From Natronomonas halophila (GTDB lineage: Archaea > Halobacteriota > Halobacteria > Halobacteriales > Haloarculaceae): DNA of 64,000 bases. Both the position numbers and the translations under genes were made by a program. The DNA lies in assembly GCF_013391085.1 (NCBI RefSeq), contig NZ_CP058334.1:3038001-3102000 (forward strand), read 5' to 3'. Below are positions 16,422-24,582 of this stretch, piece after piece (position 1 is the first letter of the stretch; each line of letters starts with the position of its first letter). Below the pieces are notes generated by a model that worked only from the letters and a program-made list of their open reading frames with translations, did no database searches and was not told where the DNA came from.

Positions 16422-17072
16422 TCAGGGGCCGAAGGCTGCGATATCGGCTCCGACCGTCGCCAGCGCGTCGGCGGGGTTCGGGTCGCTGTCGGCCAGATGC
16501 GTGTACTGGTGGTCCGGGATGTTCGATAGTGCCGCTCCGACAGCCTCGCTGTACGTCTCGACGCCCGGTTCCGTCGGGTCCTCGCCGCCCCAGACGTCTC
16601 GGATAACCGTCATCGAATCGATACGCACTTCCAGCCTGTGTGGCTCGTAGCGAGCCACCAGTTCGGCGAGGCCGAGCTGGAGGGCGACGTACTCGGCGGT
16701 GTTGTTCCCCGCCCGGGAGCCGACGGGCCGACAGAGCCGGGCGAGTTCGTCCTCCGCGGCGTCCATGATGACGGCGCCCGCACCTGCGGGGCCGGGATTG
16801 CCGCGTGAACTGCCGTCGACGTAGAGGACGAAGGTATCGCTCGTCACCTCGGGGACGGGCGGCCGAGAGAGCCCCGACGCCAGCAGACTTTCGAGCGCGG
16901 AACGCAACTCGTCCGGCGTGGTTTCGGGGTCGAATAGGCCGCCATACCCGGGGACTGCGCCGTCGATGGCGTCGGTGGCGGCGGCCACCTCGTAGCCGAC
17001 GCCCGCGAGTACGTCGTCGACGAGCGTGGCGAGCGGCGAGAGGTGTTCGGCGGGGAGGGGGTCGTCGGTCAC
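16422..17072 (-). CDS. RNase HI-family protein
   Basis: A protein of about 216 residues with a non-conserved acidic N-terminal region (about 75 residues) and a C-terminal RNase H domain. 'LYVDGSSRGNPGPAGAG' carries the first catalytic Asp, 'NNTAEYVAL' the Glu, 'VRIDSMTVI' the second Asp and 'NPADALA' the last Asp, so the DEDD set is complete. It would cleave the RNA of RNA:DNA hybrids; archaeal versions can also act on junction ribonucleotides. The GTG at 17072 was chosen because it begins the acidic region; a GTG at 17105 is possible. A much longer open frame reaches 18203, but it runs over the methyltransferase gene and is not real. Confidence 0.82.
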   Translation of the reverse strand: MTDDPLPAEHLSPLATLVDDVLAGVGYEVAAATDAIDGAVPGYGGLFDPETTPDELRSALESLLASGLSRPPVPEVTSDTFVLYVDGSSRGNPGPAGAGAVIMDAAEDELARLCRPVGSRAGNNTAEYVALQLGLAELVARYEPHRLEVRIDSMTVIRDVWGGEDPTEPGVETYSEAVGAALSNIPDHQYTHLADSDPNPADALATVGADIAAFGP

Positions 17073-17167
17073 GCCACTCCCACCTTCGGCTTCCGTTCGG
17101 GGCACTCGCTCCCGGATGGGTCCGTTGGCTGGTCGCGCCACTCCATATACATACTCGGTAGTCAAGC

Positions 17168-17207
17168 GGGATAATCCCTTCAGGTAGTGCGCTACCGGGA
17201 TATCCCG
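17168..17207. promoter_or_regulatory. Cluster of three palindromes upstream of the RNase H gene
   Basis: GGGATAATCCC (17168-17178, near-palindrome), GGTAGTGCGCTACC (17183-17196, arms GGTAG/CTACC) and CGGGATATCCCG (17196-17207, a perfect 12-bp palindrome) follow each other. They lie in the non-coding gap between the methyltransferase and the RNase H gene, upstream of an AT-rich TATATA element at 17144-17150. Confidence 0.5.
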
Positions 17208-17257
17208 TCGGACGGCATACGCACACCGTTCCTCCAGACAATCGAGACGGTTCGCCC

Positions 17258-17968
17258 CTATCGGTCCAACACCAGGAAGTAGCGCGCGCCGTCGCCTTCG
17301 ATGACTTCCGTCACCGACCACGCGGTCGGCACAACGGCCTCGCGAGCGGCCTCGGGGGTCAGACACAACAAATCGAGCCACGGCCCAACGAGGTCGCGGT
17401 ATTCGGTCCGCATCCGTCGGTGCGCGATACCGGCCCGGGTGTCGAACTCCCGGAGTTCTTCCCTGCCCGCGACGTGATTGTCGGCGACTGCGAAGGGGTC
17501 CTTGAGGTCCCCGACGACGCGACCCCCGGGTTCGGTCGTGGCCGCGAGCGCATCGAGCGTCTCCTGAAACGCTTCGACGGTGCCGCCGAGGCCGAACTGC
17601 GTCCCGGCGAGAAAGACGCAGTCGGCGACGGCTGGAAGCGATTGCAGGTCCGCTCGTGCGATGCGGTCGACGCCCCGCTCGTCGGCGACGCGGAGCGCTC
17701 CCTCGCTGACGTCGGTTGCGAGCACGTCGGCCCCACTGCGCTGGAGGGTCAGCGCGTGCGAGCCGGCCCCGCAACCGGCGTCGACGACCAGTCCCTCGGT
17801 CTCGCGGACGCGGTCCAGTGCGGCCTCTGTTTCGGCCGGGAACGACTCGCTGAAATACCACTCGGGATGGCCGTCCCTCGTTTCGCCGGTGTGACTCCGA
17901 TAGCGACCGCTGCCGTCGTAGGCGTCGCGGTGGTAATCCCGGACCATCGCACCGAAGGCGTCGTCCAT
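17258..17968 (-). CDS. Class I SAM-dependent methyltransferase
   Basis: A 236-residue methyltransferase. 'LVVDAGCGAGSHALTL' near residue 60 is SAM motif I, 'DVLATDVSEGALRVA' is motif II with the acidic ribose ligand, and 'ARADLQSLPAVADCVF' is the post-II region. 'MVRDYHRDAYDG' and 'GHPEWYFSESFPAE' form the N-terminal cap. The substrate is unknown; small-molecule methylation is the default guess for a stand-alone enzyme of this size. It is transcribed leftward, 60 bp from the start of the DRTGG gene, whose transcript it may share. Confidence 0.83.
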   Translation of the reverse strand: MDDAFGAMVRDYHRDAYDGSGRYRSHTGETRDGHPEWYFSESFPAETEAALDRVRETEGLVVDAGCGAGSHALTLQRSGADVLATDVSEGALRVADERGVDRIARADLQSLPAVADCVFLAGTQFGLGGTVEAFQETLDALAATTEPGGRVVGDLKDPFAVADNHVAGREELREFDTRAGIAHRRMRTEYRDLVGPWLDLLCLTPEAAREAVVPTAWSVTEVIEGDGARYFLVLDR

Positions 17969-18027
17969 GCCCGGAGATGTGACCGGCGGATAAATGTGCC
18001 TTATTGTGACACGGTACCGACCACCGC

Positions 18028-19089
18028 TCAGCGCGGAGCGAGCATCGCATCGACGTCGGCGTAATCACGGAGCAACTCGCCCATCCTATCGACGGTGGCC
18101 GTCTCGCGGGTCCGTCCCGAACGGAGGACTCGCTTCGCGCGGTCGAGGGTCGTTTTCGTATCTGTCCGCGCGAGGAGCACGGGCACGCCGGCCGATTCGG
18201 CACGTTCGAGGACGGCGTCGGGCGGGCGGATGCCCCCAGTCAAGAGCAGACAGCGGACGCCGGAGGCCTCCAGAACGGTCGTCTGGATGTCCGCCCGGTC
18301 GCCCCCGGTGACCAGCGCGGCGTCCCGGACCCCGCTGAGCCTTTCGAGCGCCTCGTTCGCGGTCATCGCGCCGACGACGAACCGCTGGACGAGTGCGTCG
18401 GTGCCCGACACGTCGGTCAAGGCTTCGGCGCCCAACTCATCGGCGAGGTCCGCAACGGAGACGCCGGCGAGGTCGGCCTGATACGGGATAGTGCCGTAGA
18501 CGCGGACGCCACGTGCTTCGAGGAACGGGACGACGTCACTGGCGAGGTCGTCGAAGGCCGCGTCGGGGACGGCGTTGAAGAGGACGCCGCCGAGCCGGTC
18601 GCCGAAGCGGTCGGCCGCGGCGAGGATATCGTCGATGTCGGCGGGTTCCTCGTAGTGTGCGACGAGGATGACCGTCGCATCGAGTTTCTCGGCGAGGTCG
18701 GCGTCAGTCAGGCCGATACTGGCGCCGCTCGCGGGCGAGCCACTGCCTTCGACGACCACGCGGTCATGCTCGTCTTCGAGGCGCTCGAAGGCCGACCCGA
18801 CGCGCTCGCGGAGCGTTTCGGGGGCCTCGTTCCCGCGGACGACCTCCTGCAGGAAGGCCGGCGAGTAGACGAGCGGTTCCATCTCGCTGGTGGCGGCATC
18901 GAGGTCCAGCACCTCACGGGCGAGCAGCGGGTCCGAATCGAGCGTCTCGTCGACGGCTGACCCGAGGCGTGTCCCCTTCGGCTTCATGTAACCGACGCGT
19001 TCGCCGCGCTCTTCGGCCGCGGTGGCCAGCGCCAGCGCGACGGCGGTCTTGCCGGCGCTCGGTTCCGTGGAGGTGACGAGACACGACAT
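18028..19089 (-). CDS. BioD-like P-loop plus DRTGG domain protein
   Basis: A 353-residue protein. Its N-terminal half is a dethiobiotin-synthetase-like ATPase domain: 'LVTSTEPSAGKTAVALAL' is a deviant Walker A, then 'VGYMKPKGTRLG', 'VVVEGSGSPASG' and 'GVLFNAVPDAAFDDL'. The C-terminal half is a DRTGG domain ('ALVTGGDRADIQTTVLEA') like the regulatory region of large phosphotransacetylases. This is the common archaeal 'phosphotransacetylase family' protein without the Pta catalytic domain. The function is unsettled; acetyl-CoA or metal sensing has been suggested for relatives. It lies 3 bp after the metal-transport permease gene, so it is likely part of that operon. Confidence 0.83.
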   Translation of the reverse strand: MSCLVTSTEPSAGKTAVALALATAAEERGERVGYMKPKGTRLGSAVDETLDSDPLLAREVLDLDAATSEMEPLVYSPAFLQEVVRGNEAPETLRERVGSAFERLEDEHDRVVVEGSGSPASGASIGLTDADLAEKLDATVILVAHYEEPADIDDILAAADRFGDRLGGVLFNAVPDAAFDDLASDVVPFLEARGVRVYGTIPYQADLAGVSVADLADELGAEALTDVSGTDALVQRFVVGAMTANEALERLSGVRDAALVTGGDRADIQTTVLEASGVRCLLLTGGIRPPDAVLERAESAGVPVLLARTDTKTTLDRAKRVLRSGRTRETATVDRMGELLRDYADVDAMLAPR

Positions 19090-19092
19090 GAA

Positions 19093-20145
19093 TTAGCGGG
19101 TCGCAAGCGGGTTGGACCGACCGGCGAGGCCGATAGCCAGCAGGTACAGCGCGATGGCGACGATGACGATGGAGCCACCGGAGGGCAGCCCCTGATGGAC
19201 CGAGATGGCGAAGCCGCCGATGATGGCGAGTTGACCGAAGATGATGGAGAGATACAGCGTCTCCCGGAAGCTCCGGGCCAGTTGGGTCGCGGTCGCGACG
19301 GGGATGACCAACATCGCGGCGACGAGGATGATACCGAGGACCTGCATCGCGCCGACGACGACCACGGCGGTCATGACGATAAGCAGGGTGTTGTACCACG
19401 TCACGTCGAGGCGAGCGACGCGGGCGGCCTGCTCGTCGAAGGTGATGAAGAGCATCTGCTTGTAGGTCGCGGCGATAATGCCAACGACGATGACGCTGAG
19501 GATGGCCATCAGGCGGGCGCCCTCGACGGTGACGACAGCGAGGCTCCCGAAGAGGTAGCTCTCGATGTTAATGCCCGTGTAGCCGCGGCCGTAGCTGATG
19601 AGCAGCGTCCCGACCGCGAAACTCCCGGTGAGCATGATGGCGATGGGGACGTCGCCGTAGGTGTCGGTGTGTTCGGCGAGCCATTCGACGCCGAGGGCAC
19701 CGAGGACGGCGACGACCAGCGCCGACAGCAGGACGGGCACGTCCCAGCCGGTGACGCCGCCGACGAGGAAGCCGACGGCGACGCCGGCGAAGGCGGTATG
19801 GGCCAGCGTCTCGCCGATGAGCGCCATCTCGCGGTGGACGAGATAGGTGCCGACAAGCGGCGCGACGATACCGACGAAGACGCCCGTCGACATCGACTGC
19901 CACATGAACGGATGCCGGAAGACGTTCGTCCCGAGGGCGGCGTCCATCAGGCGGCCGAAGGCTCGATACTGCTCGTAGAGGCCGCTTGCGACCGGGAAAT
20001 CCTGCAGCCAGTAGAGGACGATGAAGCCGAGCATGACTAGCGCAAGCAACGCGGTCGCGGCGATGCCGGCGTGCTCGATGGCGCGTCTGCTGGGGAGGAT
20101 TCCCATCGCGGCTGTCCCGTCGGCTTCGGTCTCTTTCCCCGACAT
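19093..20145 (-). CDS. znuB: Metal ABC transporter permease (ABC-3 family)
   Basis: A 350-residue integral membrane permease with about eight or nine hydrophobic helices. 'HREMALIGETLAHTAFAGVA' is the conserved cytoplasmic coupling segment of ABC-3 permeases. 'DVTWYNTLLIVMTAVVVVGA' and 'GIILVAAMLVIPVATATQLA' are the typical late helices, the latter with the 'LLVxAMLxxPAATA' signature. The family imports Zn2+ or Mn2+. The N-terminus is extended by about 25 acidic residues before the first helix. It overlaps the ATPase gene by one base, so the two are coupled. The metal cannot be fixed from the permease alone; the His-rich binding protein argues for zinc. Confidence 0.88.
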   Translation of the reverse strand: MSGKETEADGTAAMGILPSRRAIEHAGIAATALLALVMLGFIVLYWLQDFPVASGLYEQYRAFGRLMDAALGTNVFRHPFMWQSMSTGVFVGIVAPLVGTYLVHREMALIGETLAHTAFAGVAVGFLVGGVTGWDVPVLLSALVVAVLGALGVEWLAEHTDTYGDVPIAIMLTGSFAVGTLLISYGRGYTGINIESYLFGSLAVVTVEGARLMAILSVIVVGIIAATYKQMLFITFDEQAARVARLDVTWYNTLLIVMTAVVVVGAMQVLGIILVAAMLVIPVATATQLARSFRETLYLSIIFGQLAIIGGFAISVHQGLPSGGSIVIVAIALYLLAIGLAGRSNPLATR

Positions 20146-20957
20146 CAGTGGTGGTGGTGGAGGACCTGACCGCTGGTTCCGTAGGCCTCTTCGAGTGCGT
20201 TGCTTTCGACGAACGATTCGGTGTCGCCGTGGTGGTAGAGTTCGCGGTTGATACAGGCGATGTGGTCCGCACAGTCGGTGACGACGCCGATGTCGTGTTC
20301 GATGAGGATGATGGTGATGCCGTCGTCGTTCAGCGAATCCAGCAAGTGATAGAAGGCGTCACGGGATTCGGCGTCGACGCCGACGGTCGGCTCGTCGAGC
20401 GCGAGCAGGTCGGCCTCAGAGGCCAGCGCGCGGGCGATGTAAGCCCGCTGGCGCTGGCCGCCCGAGAGCTGGTTGATGCGGCGGTCGGCGAGGTCGGTGA
20501 TGCCGACCGTATCGAGAGCCTCGGTGACGGCGGCCTCGTCGGCGTCGGTAAGGCGGCCGATTCCGGCGTGGGCAAAGCGGCCCATCGTCACGACTTCGCG
20601 GACGGTGACGGGCATAGTCGAGCCCTTCTCGGTCGCCTGCTGAGAGACGTAGCCGATGCGCTCGCCGGCCTCGAACTCGTCAACGGGTTCGCCGAAGAGT
20701 TCGATGGTGCCCTCGTCGGGCGAGTTGAGGCCGAGCATCAGATGCAAAAGCGTCGTCTTCCCGGAGCCGTTCGGGCCGACCAGCCCGAGGAAATCGCCCT
20801 GCTCGACGGTGAGGGTGACGTCCTCGACGGCCGGCTGGTCGCCGTAGGCGAACGTGACGTTCTCGAGGGAGACGGCAGGAGGCACGGTAGCTGTCTCTCG
20901 GTCGGTGCCGCTCGGATTTATGTTTTCCACATCAGTGGTCGTCTCAGTTTCGGACAT
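20145..20957 (-). CDS. znuC: Metal ABC transporter ATP-binding protein
   Basis: A 270-residue ABC ATPase. Walker A is 'GLVGPNGSGKTTLLHLMLG', the Q-loop is 'IGYVSQQ', the signature is 'INQLSGGQRQRAYIARALA', Walker B is 'LLALDEPTVGVD' and the H-loop is 'IILIEHDIGVV'. It energises the neighbouring ABC-3 permease. The ATG at 20957 gives a short acidic leader ('MSETETTTDVEN'); an upstream in-frame extension to 21044 overlaps the binding-protein gene and is not supported. The C-terminus ends in four consecutive His residues, plausibly a metal-sensing or metal-binding tail. Confidence 0.9.
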   Translation of the reverse strand: MSETETTTDVENINPSGTDRETATVPPAVSLENVTFAYGDQPAVEDVTLTVEQGDFLGLVGPNGSGKTTLLHLMLGLNSPDEGTIELFGEPVDEFEAGERIGYVSQQATEKGSTMPVTVREVVTMGRFAHAGIGRLTDADEAAVTEALDTVGITDLADRRINQLSGGQRQRAYIARALASEADLLALDEPTVGVDAESRDAFYHLLDSLNDDGITIILIEHDIGVVTDCADHIACINRELYHHGDTESFVESNALEEAYGTSGQVLHHHH

Positions 20958-20959
20958 CG

Positions 20960-21973
20960 TTATGCGGCGCCCAGCGCCTCCCGGAAGGCGGGCAGGTTCA
21001 GTTCGGTCATCTGGTCGAGATACCCCCAGTCGCGGTCGTTCCACTCCGGCGTGGTGCCCGCGGCGGGGCTGACCGCGCGGGTCTTCTCGGCGTTGCTGTT
21101 CTCGACGATGGTTTCGGCGAGGTTCGGCGACTCGAAGCGGTCATAGAGGATGACGTCGATTGCGTTGTCGTCGACGAACGCGATGGTGTCGGCGATGTCA
21201 GACTGGCTCGGCTGGGCCTTCGGGGAGATGGCGACCGGCGTGTGAAGCTCGAATCCGTAGCGGGCTTCGAGATACTGAAAGGAGTTGTGACCGGCGAGAA
21301 CGGCGGTCTCGCGGTCGGCCTCCGAAACCATCGTCTCGAAAGACTCATCGAGGGCTTCGAGGTCCGACTGATACGCATCGGCGTTCTCCTGAAAGGCCGT
21401 CTCGTGTTCGGGGTCGGCGGCCGCGAGACCATCGGCGATGTTGCCGACCATCTCCCCTGCGAGGACGGGGTCCGTCCAGACGTGGGGGTCGAACGCACCC
21501 TCGTCGTGGCTTTCCGTATCGGTTGCCTCGTGGTCGTCCTCGGTGTGGTTCTCCTCGTGGCCGTCTTCTCCGTTCCCGTGTTCGTGGTCGCCCCTGATGA
21601 GTCGGTCTTCGAGGCCGGCCAGCGCGTCGATGACGGCGACGTTCTCGTAGTCGGCCTCCAGCGTCGCGGCGACGTCCTGTGCCCAGCCGAATTCCGGGGA
21701 ATCGAGATAGACGAAGGCGTCAGTTGCAGCGATATCGGCGGTGATGTTGCCCGTCGGCTCCCAGCCGTGGCCCATCTGGCCGACGTCGACGGGGTCCTCG
21801 AAACTCGCGATATCGTCGCTGACCGCCTCCGCCCACTCGTGGAGGGTGAAGAAGGCAGCATAGCCCGACTCGACGCCCTCGCCGCCCTGTGTGGACGTGT
21901 CCAGACACCCCGCGGCGCTGGCGGCGAGAAGGCCCGCCCCACTCTGCAGCAACGACCGACGTGTCGGTGACAT
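20960..21973 (-). CDS. znuA: Metal ABC transporter substrate-binding lipoprotein (ZnuA-like)
   Basis: A 337-residue cluster A-I binding protein. The N-terminus is a Tat lipoprotein signal: 'SPTRRSLLQSGAGLLAASAAGC' spans RR and the lipobox ending at Cys23 (shown here as separate parts: 'SPTRRSLLQ' and 'AASAAGC'). A His/Asp/Glu-rich loop lies near residues 128-160 ('DHEHGNGEDGHEENHTED'), followed by 'DPHVWTDPVLAGEMV', the metal-site region, and 'VLAGHNSFQYL'. Such His-rich loops mark zinc-type ZnuA proteins. Lipid anchoring outside the cell membrane is inferred. It is the first gene of the transporter operon, with a candidate metal-responsive operator upstream. Confidence 0.88.
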   Translation of the reverse strand: MSPTRRSLLQSGAGLLAASAAGCLDTSTQGGEGVESGYAAFFTLHEWAEAVSDDIASFEDPVDVGQMGHGWEPTGNITADIAATDAFVYLDSPEFGWAQDVAATLEADYENVAVIDALAGLEDRLIRGDHEHGNGEDGHEENHTEDDHEATDTESHDEGAFDPHVWTDPVLAGEMVGNIADGLAAADPEHETAFQENADAYQSDLEALDESFETMVSEADRETAVLAGHNSFQYLEARYGFELHTPVAISPKAQPSQSDIADTIAFVDDNAIDVILYDRFESPNLAETIVENSNAEKTRAVSPAAGTTPEWNDRDWGYLDQMTELNLPAFREALGAA

Positions 21974-21982
21974 ACACGCCCC

Positions 21983-22008
21983 TAACCCGTCGTCGACTAA
22001 AAGGGTTA
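21983..22008. promoter_or_regulatory. Inverted repeat in the znuA promoter
   Basis: TAACCC and GGGTTA (21983-21988 and 22003-22008) are 6-bp arms around a GTCGAC centre (21992-21997). They lie between a TTTAAT-like TATA element near 22024-22032 and the znuA start, so a bound regulator would block transcription. A DtxR/SirR-type metalloregulator is the natural candidate, but no such gene is in the window. Confidence 0.45.
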
Positions 22009-22078
22009 TTATGAGGAGGATGTGATTTAATAATCTTGGTCGTATAGGCGGGGTCAGTTACTAGACGCGCCGGTGGAG

Positions 22079-22555
22079 TCAGTCGGCAACGTCGGCGACC
22101 TTCGCTCCCGAGAGTTCCCGGAGCATCTCGGGCGTGATGGGGAAGACGGCCTCCGGCGTTCCGGCGGCGCCCCACACCTCCTCGAACTCGGTTAGCGTTT
22201 CGTCCATAAATATCGGCACGGAGGTATCGTGACAGAAGGGCGGCACGCCGCCGATGGACCAGCCGAGCGTCTCCTTGATGCGGCCGGCGTCGGCCATCGA
22301 GACTTCGCTTTCGTCGACGTCGAGCAGGTCGGCCAGTTTCGGCTCGTTGACGCGGTTGGCGCCGCTGGTTACGACTACGACGAGGTCGCCGGCCGCGTCG
22401 AACGCCAGCGAACTGGCTATCTGGGCGACGTCACAGCCGATGGCCTCGGCGGCGTCGGCCGCGGTCTTCGTCCCCTCCGGAAACTCGTGGACCTCGACGT
22501 CGAAGTCGTACTCCTCGGCGGCACGCTCGCTGAACTCCTCGGCGCGTGGGTGCAT
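22079..22555 (-). CDS. YbaK/EbsC-type aminoacyl-tRNA deacylase
   Basis: A 158-residue YbaK/ProRS-INS domain protein. 'EFPEGTKTAADAAEAIGCDV' is the family's N-terminal part and 'QIASSLAF' has the Ser/Leu of 'QIVKSLLF'. 'VVTSGANRVNEPKLADLL' carries the usual Gly and Asn, and 'GWSIGGVPPFCHDTSVPIFMD' (residues shown in two parts: 'GWSIGGVPPFCH' and 'TSVPIFMD') has the GxxPxG/H substrate loop. These enzymes hydrolyse mis-charged tRNAs such as Ala- or Cys-tRNA-Pro. The start at 22555 ('MHPRAEEFSE') is favoured over 22603 because the family begins there. It is transcribed alone, divergent from the lipoprotein gene. Confidence 0.85.
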   Translation of the reverse strand: MHPRAEEFSERAAEEYDFDVEVHEFPEGTKTAADAAEAIGCDVAQIASSLAFDAAGDLVVVVTSGANRVNEPKLADLLDVDESEVSMADAGRIKETLGWSIGGVPPFCHDTSVPIFMDETLTEFEEVWGAAGTPEAVFPITPEMLRELSGAKVADVAD

Positions 22556-22629
22556 GCGAGCGTGGTGGACCCGCCGGGTCAAGAAACTCTCGCCGTATGT
22601 CAAAGGCCCGTTTGAACGTCCGGCATCCC

Positions 22630-22637
22630 TTTTATAT
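22630..22637 (+). promoter_or_regulatory. TATA box of the lipoprotein gene
   Basis: TTTTATAT is centred 24 nt upstream of the ATG at 22658. A purine-rich GGGAGGT also lies directly before the ATG, but it abuts it and is too close to act as a ribosome binding site. Confidence 0.6.
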
Positions 22638-22657
22638 CACCCGTGGAAGAGGGAGGT

Positions 22658-23206
22658 ATGAAGCGACGTGCCCTCCTCGCGGCCGCCGCGGCCGCGACGA
22701 CGACCGGTGTTGCTGGCTGTCTGCGAAACAGCGGTATCGGCGACTCGAATCCCGACGAAAACGAAGACGACGCTCCCGACGAATCGACCCCCGAAGGGAC
22801 GCACCTCGTCGACCAGTCCTTCGAGGTCGAACGCATCGAATGTGGTGAGGACTACGGCAGCCACGACGTGACGACCGAAGACCAGACGGTCACCGTCGAG
22901 GGGGTCATCGACGGTAACAACACCTGCTATACGGCCGAACTCGTCCGCAGCGAGTACGTCACCGACGAAGACACGCTCTACGTCGAAGTCGAGAGCGTCG
23001 ACGACGCCGACGAAAACGAGGTGTGTAGCACCTGCATCGTCGAAATAGAGTACATGGCGACCTTCGAGTTCGCGAACGGGACTCCCGACACGATTCGCGT
23101 CGACCAGCGCGGCCAGATGTCGGGGTCCAGTTCGGCGAGCGGGAGCGCCAGCGCCACCCCGCCGAGCGAAACAGAGACGGCGACGCCCGAATCGACCGAC
23201 GACTAA
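22658..23206 (+). CDS. Tat lipoprotein of unknown function
   Basis: A 182-residue secreted lipoprotein. 'MKRRALLAAAAAATTTGVAGC' is split here as 'MKRRALLAA' and 'TTTGVAGC': an RR-led signal with the lipobox ending at Cys21. The mature part starts with an acidic linker, then a compact domain with five Cys, arranged as 'IECGEDYG', 'NNTCYTAEL' and 'VCSTCIVE', suggesting disulfides or a metal site. It ends in a Ser/Thr/Glu-rich tail. I do not recognise a family. The ATG at 22658 fits the TATA spacing. It is convergent with the HMGCS-like gene, overlapping by 4 bp. Confidence 0.75.
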   Translation: MKRRALLAAAAAATTTGVAGCLRNSGIGDSNPDENEDDAPDESTPEGTHLVDQSFEVERIECGEDYGSHDVTTEDQTVTVEGVIDGNNTCYTAELVRSEYVTDEDTLYVEVESVDDADENEVCSTCIVEIEYMATFEFANGTPDTIRVDQRGQMSGSSSASGSASATPPSETETATPESTDD

Positions 23207-24582
23207 TCCTGCGGTAGCGCCTTGAGGCCGTACCGCGGGACGCCTTCCTCGACGTAGACGCGTCGTGGCACCGCGCGAACGGTGTCCCCGACGTCGACGC
23301 TTTCGGTGGCCTGCATCGGCAGGGATACCTCACCGTCGCCGGCCGCAAAGCGGACGATAGCCGCGCCGAAGGCCCCCTGTTGGGCCTGCTGTTCGGCGAA
23401 CTCCGGCGGGGCGCCGCCCTGACCGATGGTCGTCGCAGCGTCGACGGTGCCGTTCAGTTCGGGGCGTACCGGTTCGAAATCCACGAGCGACCGGCAGTCG
23501 GGACAGGCGCCGGCCGGCGGGAAGGCGACGGCACCGCACTCGGGACAGCGGCCCGCCTCGTGGCGGTGTCGCTGTGCGACGCTTCGCTGCCAGGTCGGTA
23601 CCGAGACGTGGGCCGCGCCGCCGTCGGGTTTCTCGCCGACGATATCGCCACGCCGTCGGAGGTAGGCGGGATAATCGAGTTCGCGGTCGCCCTCCAGGTC
23701 CGTCTCGACGGGCGCGACGCCCTCGACGACGAAGGCCGTCGAACCGGCGCCCGATCCCCACGCGACGGCCAGCGTCCGGTCGTGGCCTTCGGCGAAGGCC
23801 GTAGCCAGCGACAGCGGGACGCTCGCGGCCGCGGTATCGCCCAACTCCGAGACCGTCTCGACCGCCGCGATGGCCTCGTTGTCGAGGCTGGTCCGGTAGG
23901 GGAGTTTGCCGTTCGGCGCCTGCACCGCGACGGCGTCGGCCTCGGTCTCGGCCGACAGCGCGTCGACGGCCGCCTCGATGGGTTCGCAAAAGGCTGCCCG
24001 GCCGTAGGTCCCGGTATCGAGCCCCGACACGTCGCTCTCGCCGTGGCCGCGGAACCGAGTTCCGGGTCGGACCTCGGTTTCGGTCGCGCGGTCGGCAACG
24101 GTCGCGGGCGCGTCTTCGCCGACGACGAAGGCGACGGCGCCGGCCCCGGCGGCGTGTTCGCGGCTGTCGTCCGGTTCGCCCTCGGGGCAATCGGACACGA
24201 CGACCAGCGCGGTGCCGTCCGTCTCGAGGGCCTCGAAGAGGGCATCGACGCCCGCGCGGGTGCTGCCCGTGTGAACCCGGCGACTCGCTGAGTCGGGAAC
24301 GCCGAGGTACGACCCCAGTCGTGGCGTCTGGTCTTCCTCCGCCAGCGGCGGGTTCGTCGTCGCGAAGGCGAGGTGGTCGATGGCCTCCCCGTCGGCGTCG
24401 CCGGCCGACAGTGCCCGTCGGGCCGCCTGTACGCCCATCGTCAGGGCGTCCTCGTCGCCGTCGGGGACGGCCTTCGTCTCGACGCCCGGCGCGTCGAAAC
24501 TGCCCCAGGCGTCCTCGAAGGCCTCGGCCGGAACGCGGTTTTCGGGGGCGTAGGCGCCGACCGCGAGGATACCGCGGCTCAT
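23203..24582 (-). CDS. Diverged HMG-CoA-synthase-like domain fused to DUF35 (OB-fold acyl-CoA-binding)
   Basis: A 459-residue fusion. Residues 1-320 follow the archaeal HMG-CoA synthase fold: 'GILAVGAYAPENRVPAEAFE' at the start and 'AVQAPNGKLPYRTS' later. Residues 335-459 are a DUF35 protein: a zinc ribbon ('CPECGA' and 'CPDCRS') and an OB-fold acyl-CoA-binding region. The catalytic residues appear to be lost: the Cys of 'ACKAG' is Thr ('STRAG'), the His before 'PNGK' is Gln, and the acidic residue near 'ATTNPPL' is missing. The 4-bp overlap with the thiolase gene fits the thiolase/HMGCS/DUF35 complex known in archaea. It is probably a scaffold or an altered condensing enzyme. Confidence 0.78.
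   Translation of the reverse strand: MSRGILAVGAYAPENRVPAEAFEDAWGSFDAPGVETKAVPDGDEDALTMGVQAARRALSAGDADGEAIDHLAFATTNPPLAEEDQTPRLGSYLGVPDSASRRVHTGSTRAGVDALFEALETDGTALVVVSDCPEGEPDDSREHAAGAGAVAFVVGEDAPATVADRATETEVRPGTRFRGHGESDVSGLDTGTYGRAAFCEPIEAAVDALSAETEADAVAVQAPNGKLPYRTSLDNEAIAAVETVSELGDTAAASVPLSLATAFAEGHDRTLAVAWGSGAGSTAFVVEGVAPVETDLEGDRELDYPAYLRRRGDIVGEKPDGGAAHVSVPTWQRSVAQRHRHEAGRCPECGAVAFPPAGACPDCRSLVDFEPVRPELNGTVDAATTIGQGGAPPEFAEQQAQQGAFGAAIVRFAAGDGEVSLPMQATESVDVGDTVRAVPRRVYVEEGVPRYGLKALPQD

Noticed and set aside
17073-18203. Upstream extension of the RNase H frame to 593 codons.
   Set aside because: It runs through the methyltransferase gene in another frame and its product is Arg/Pro-rich noise. 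The TATATA element near 17147 fits a start near 17072-17105.
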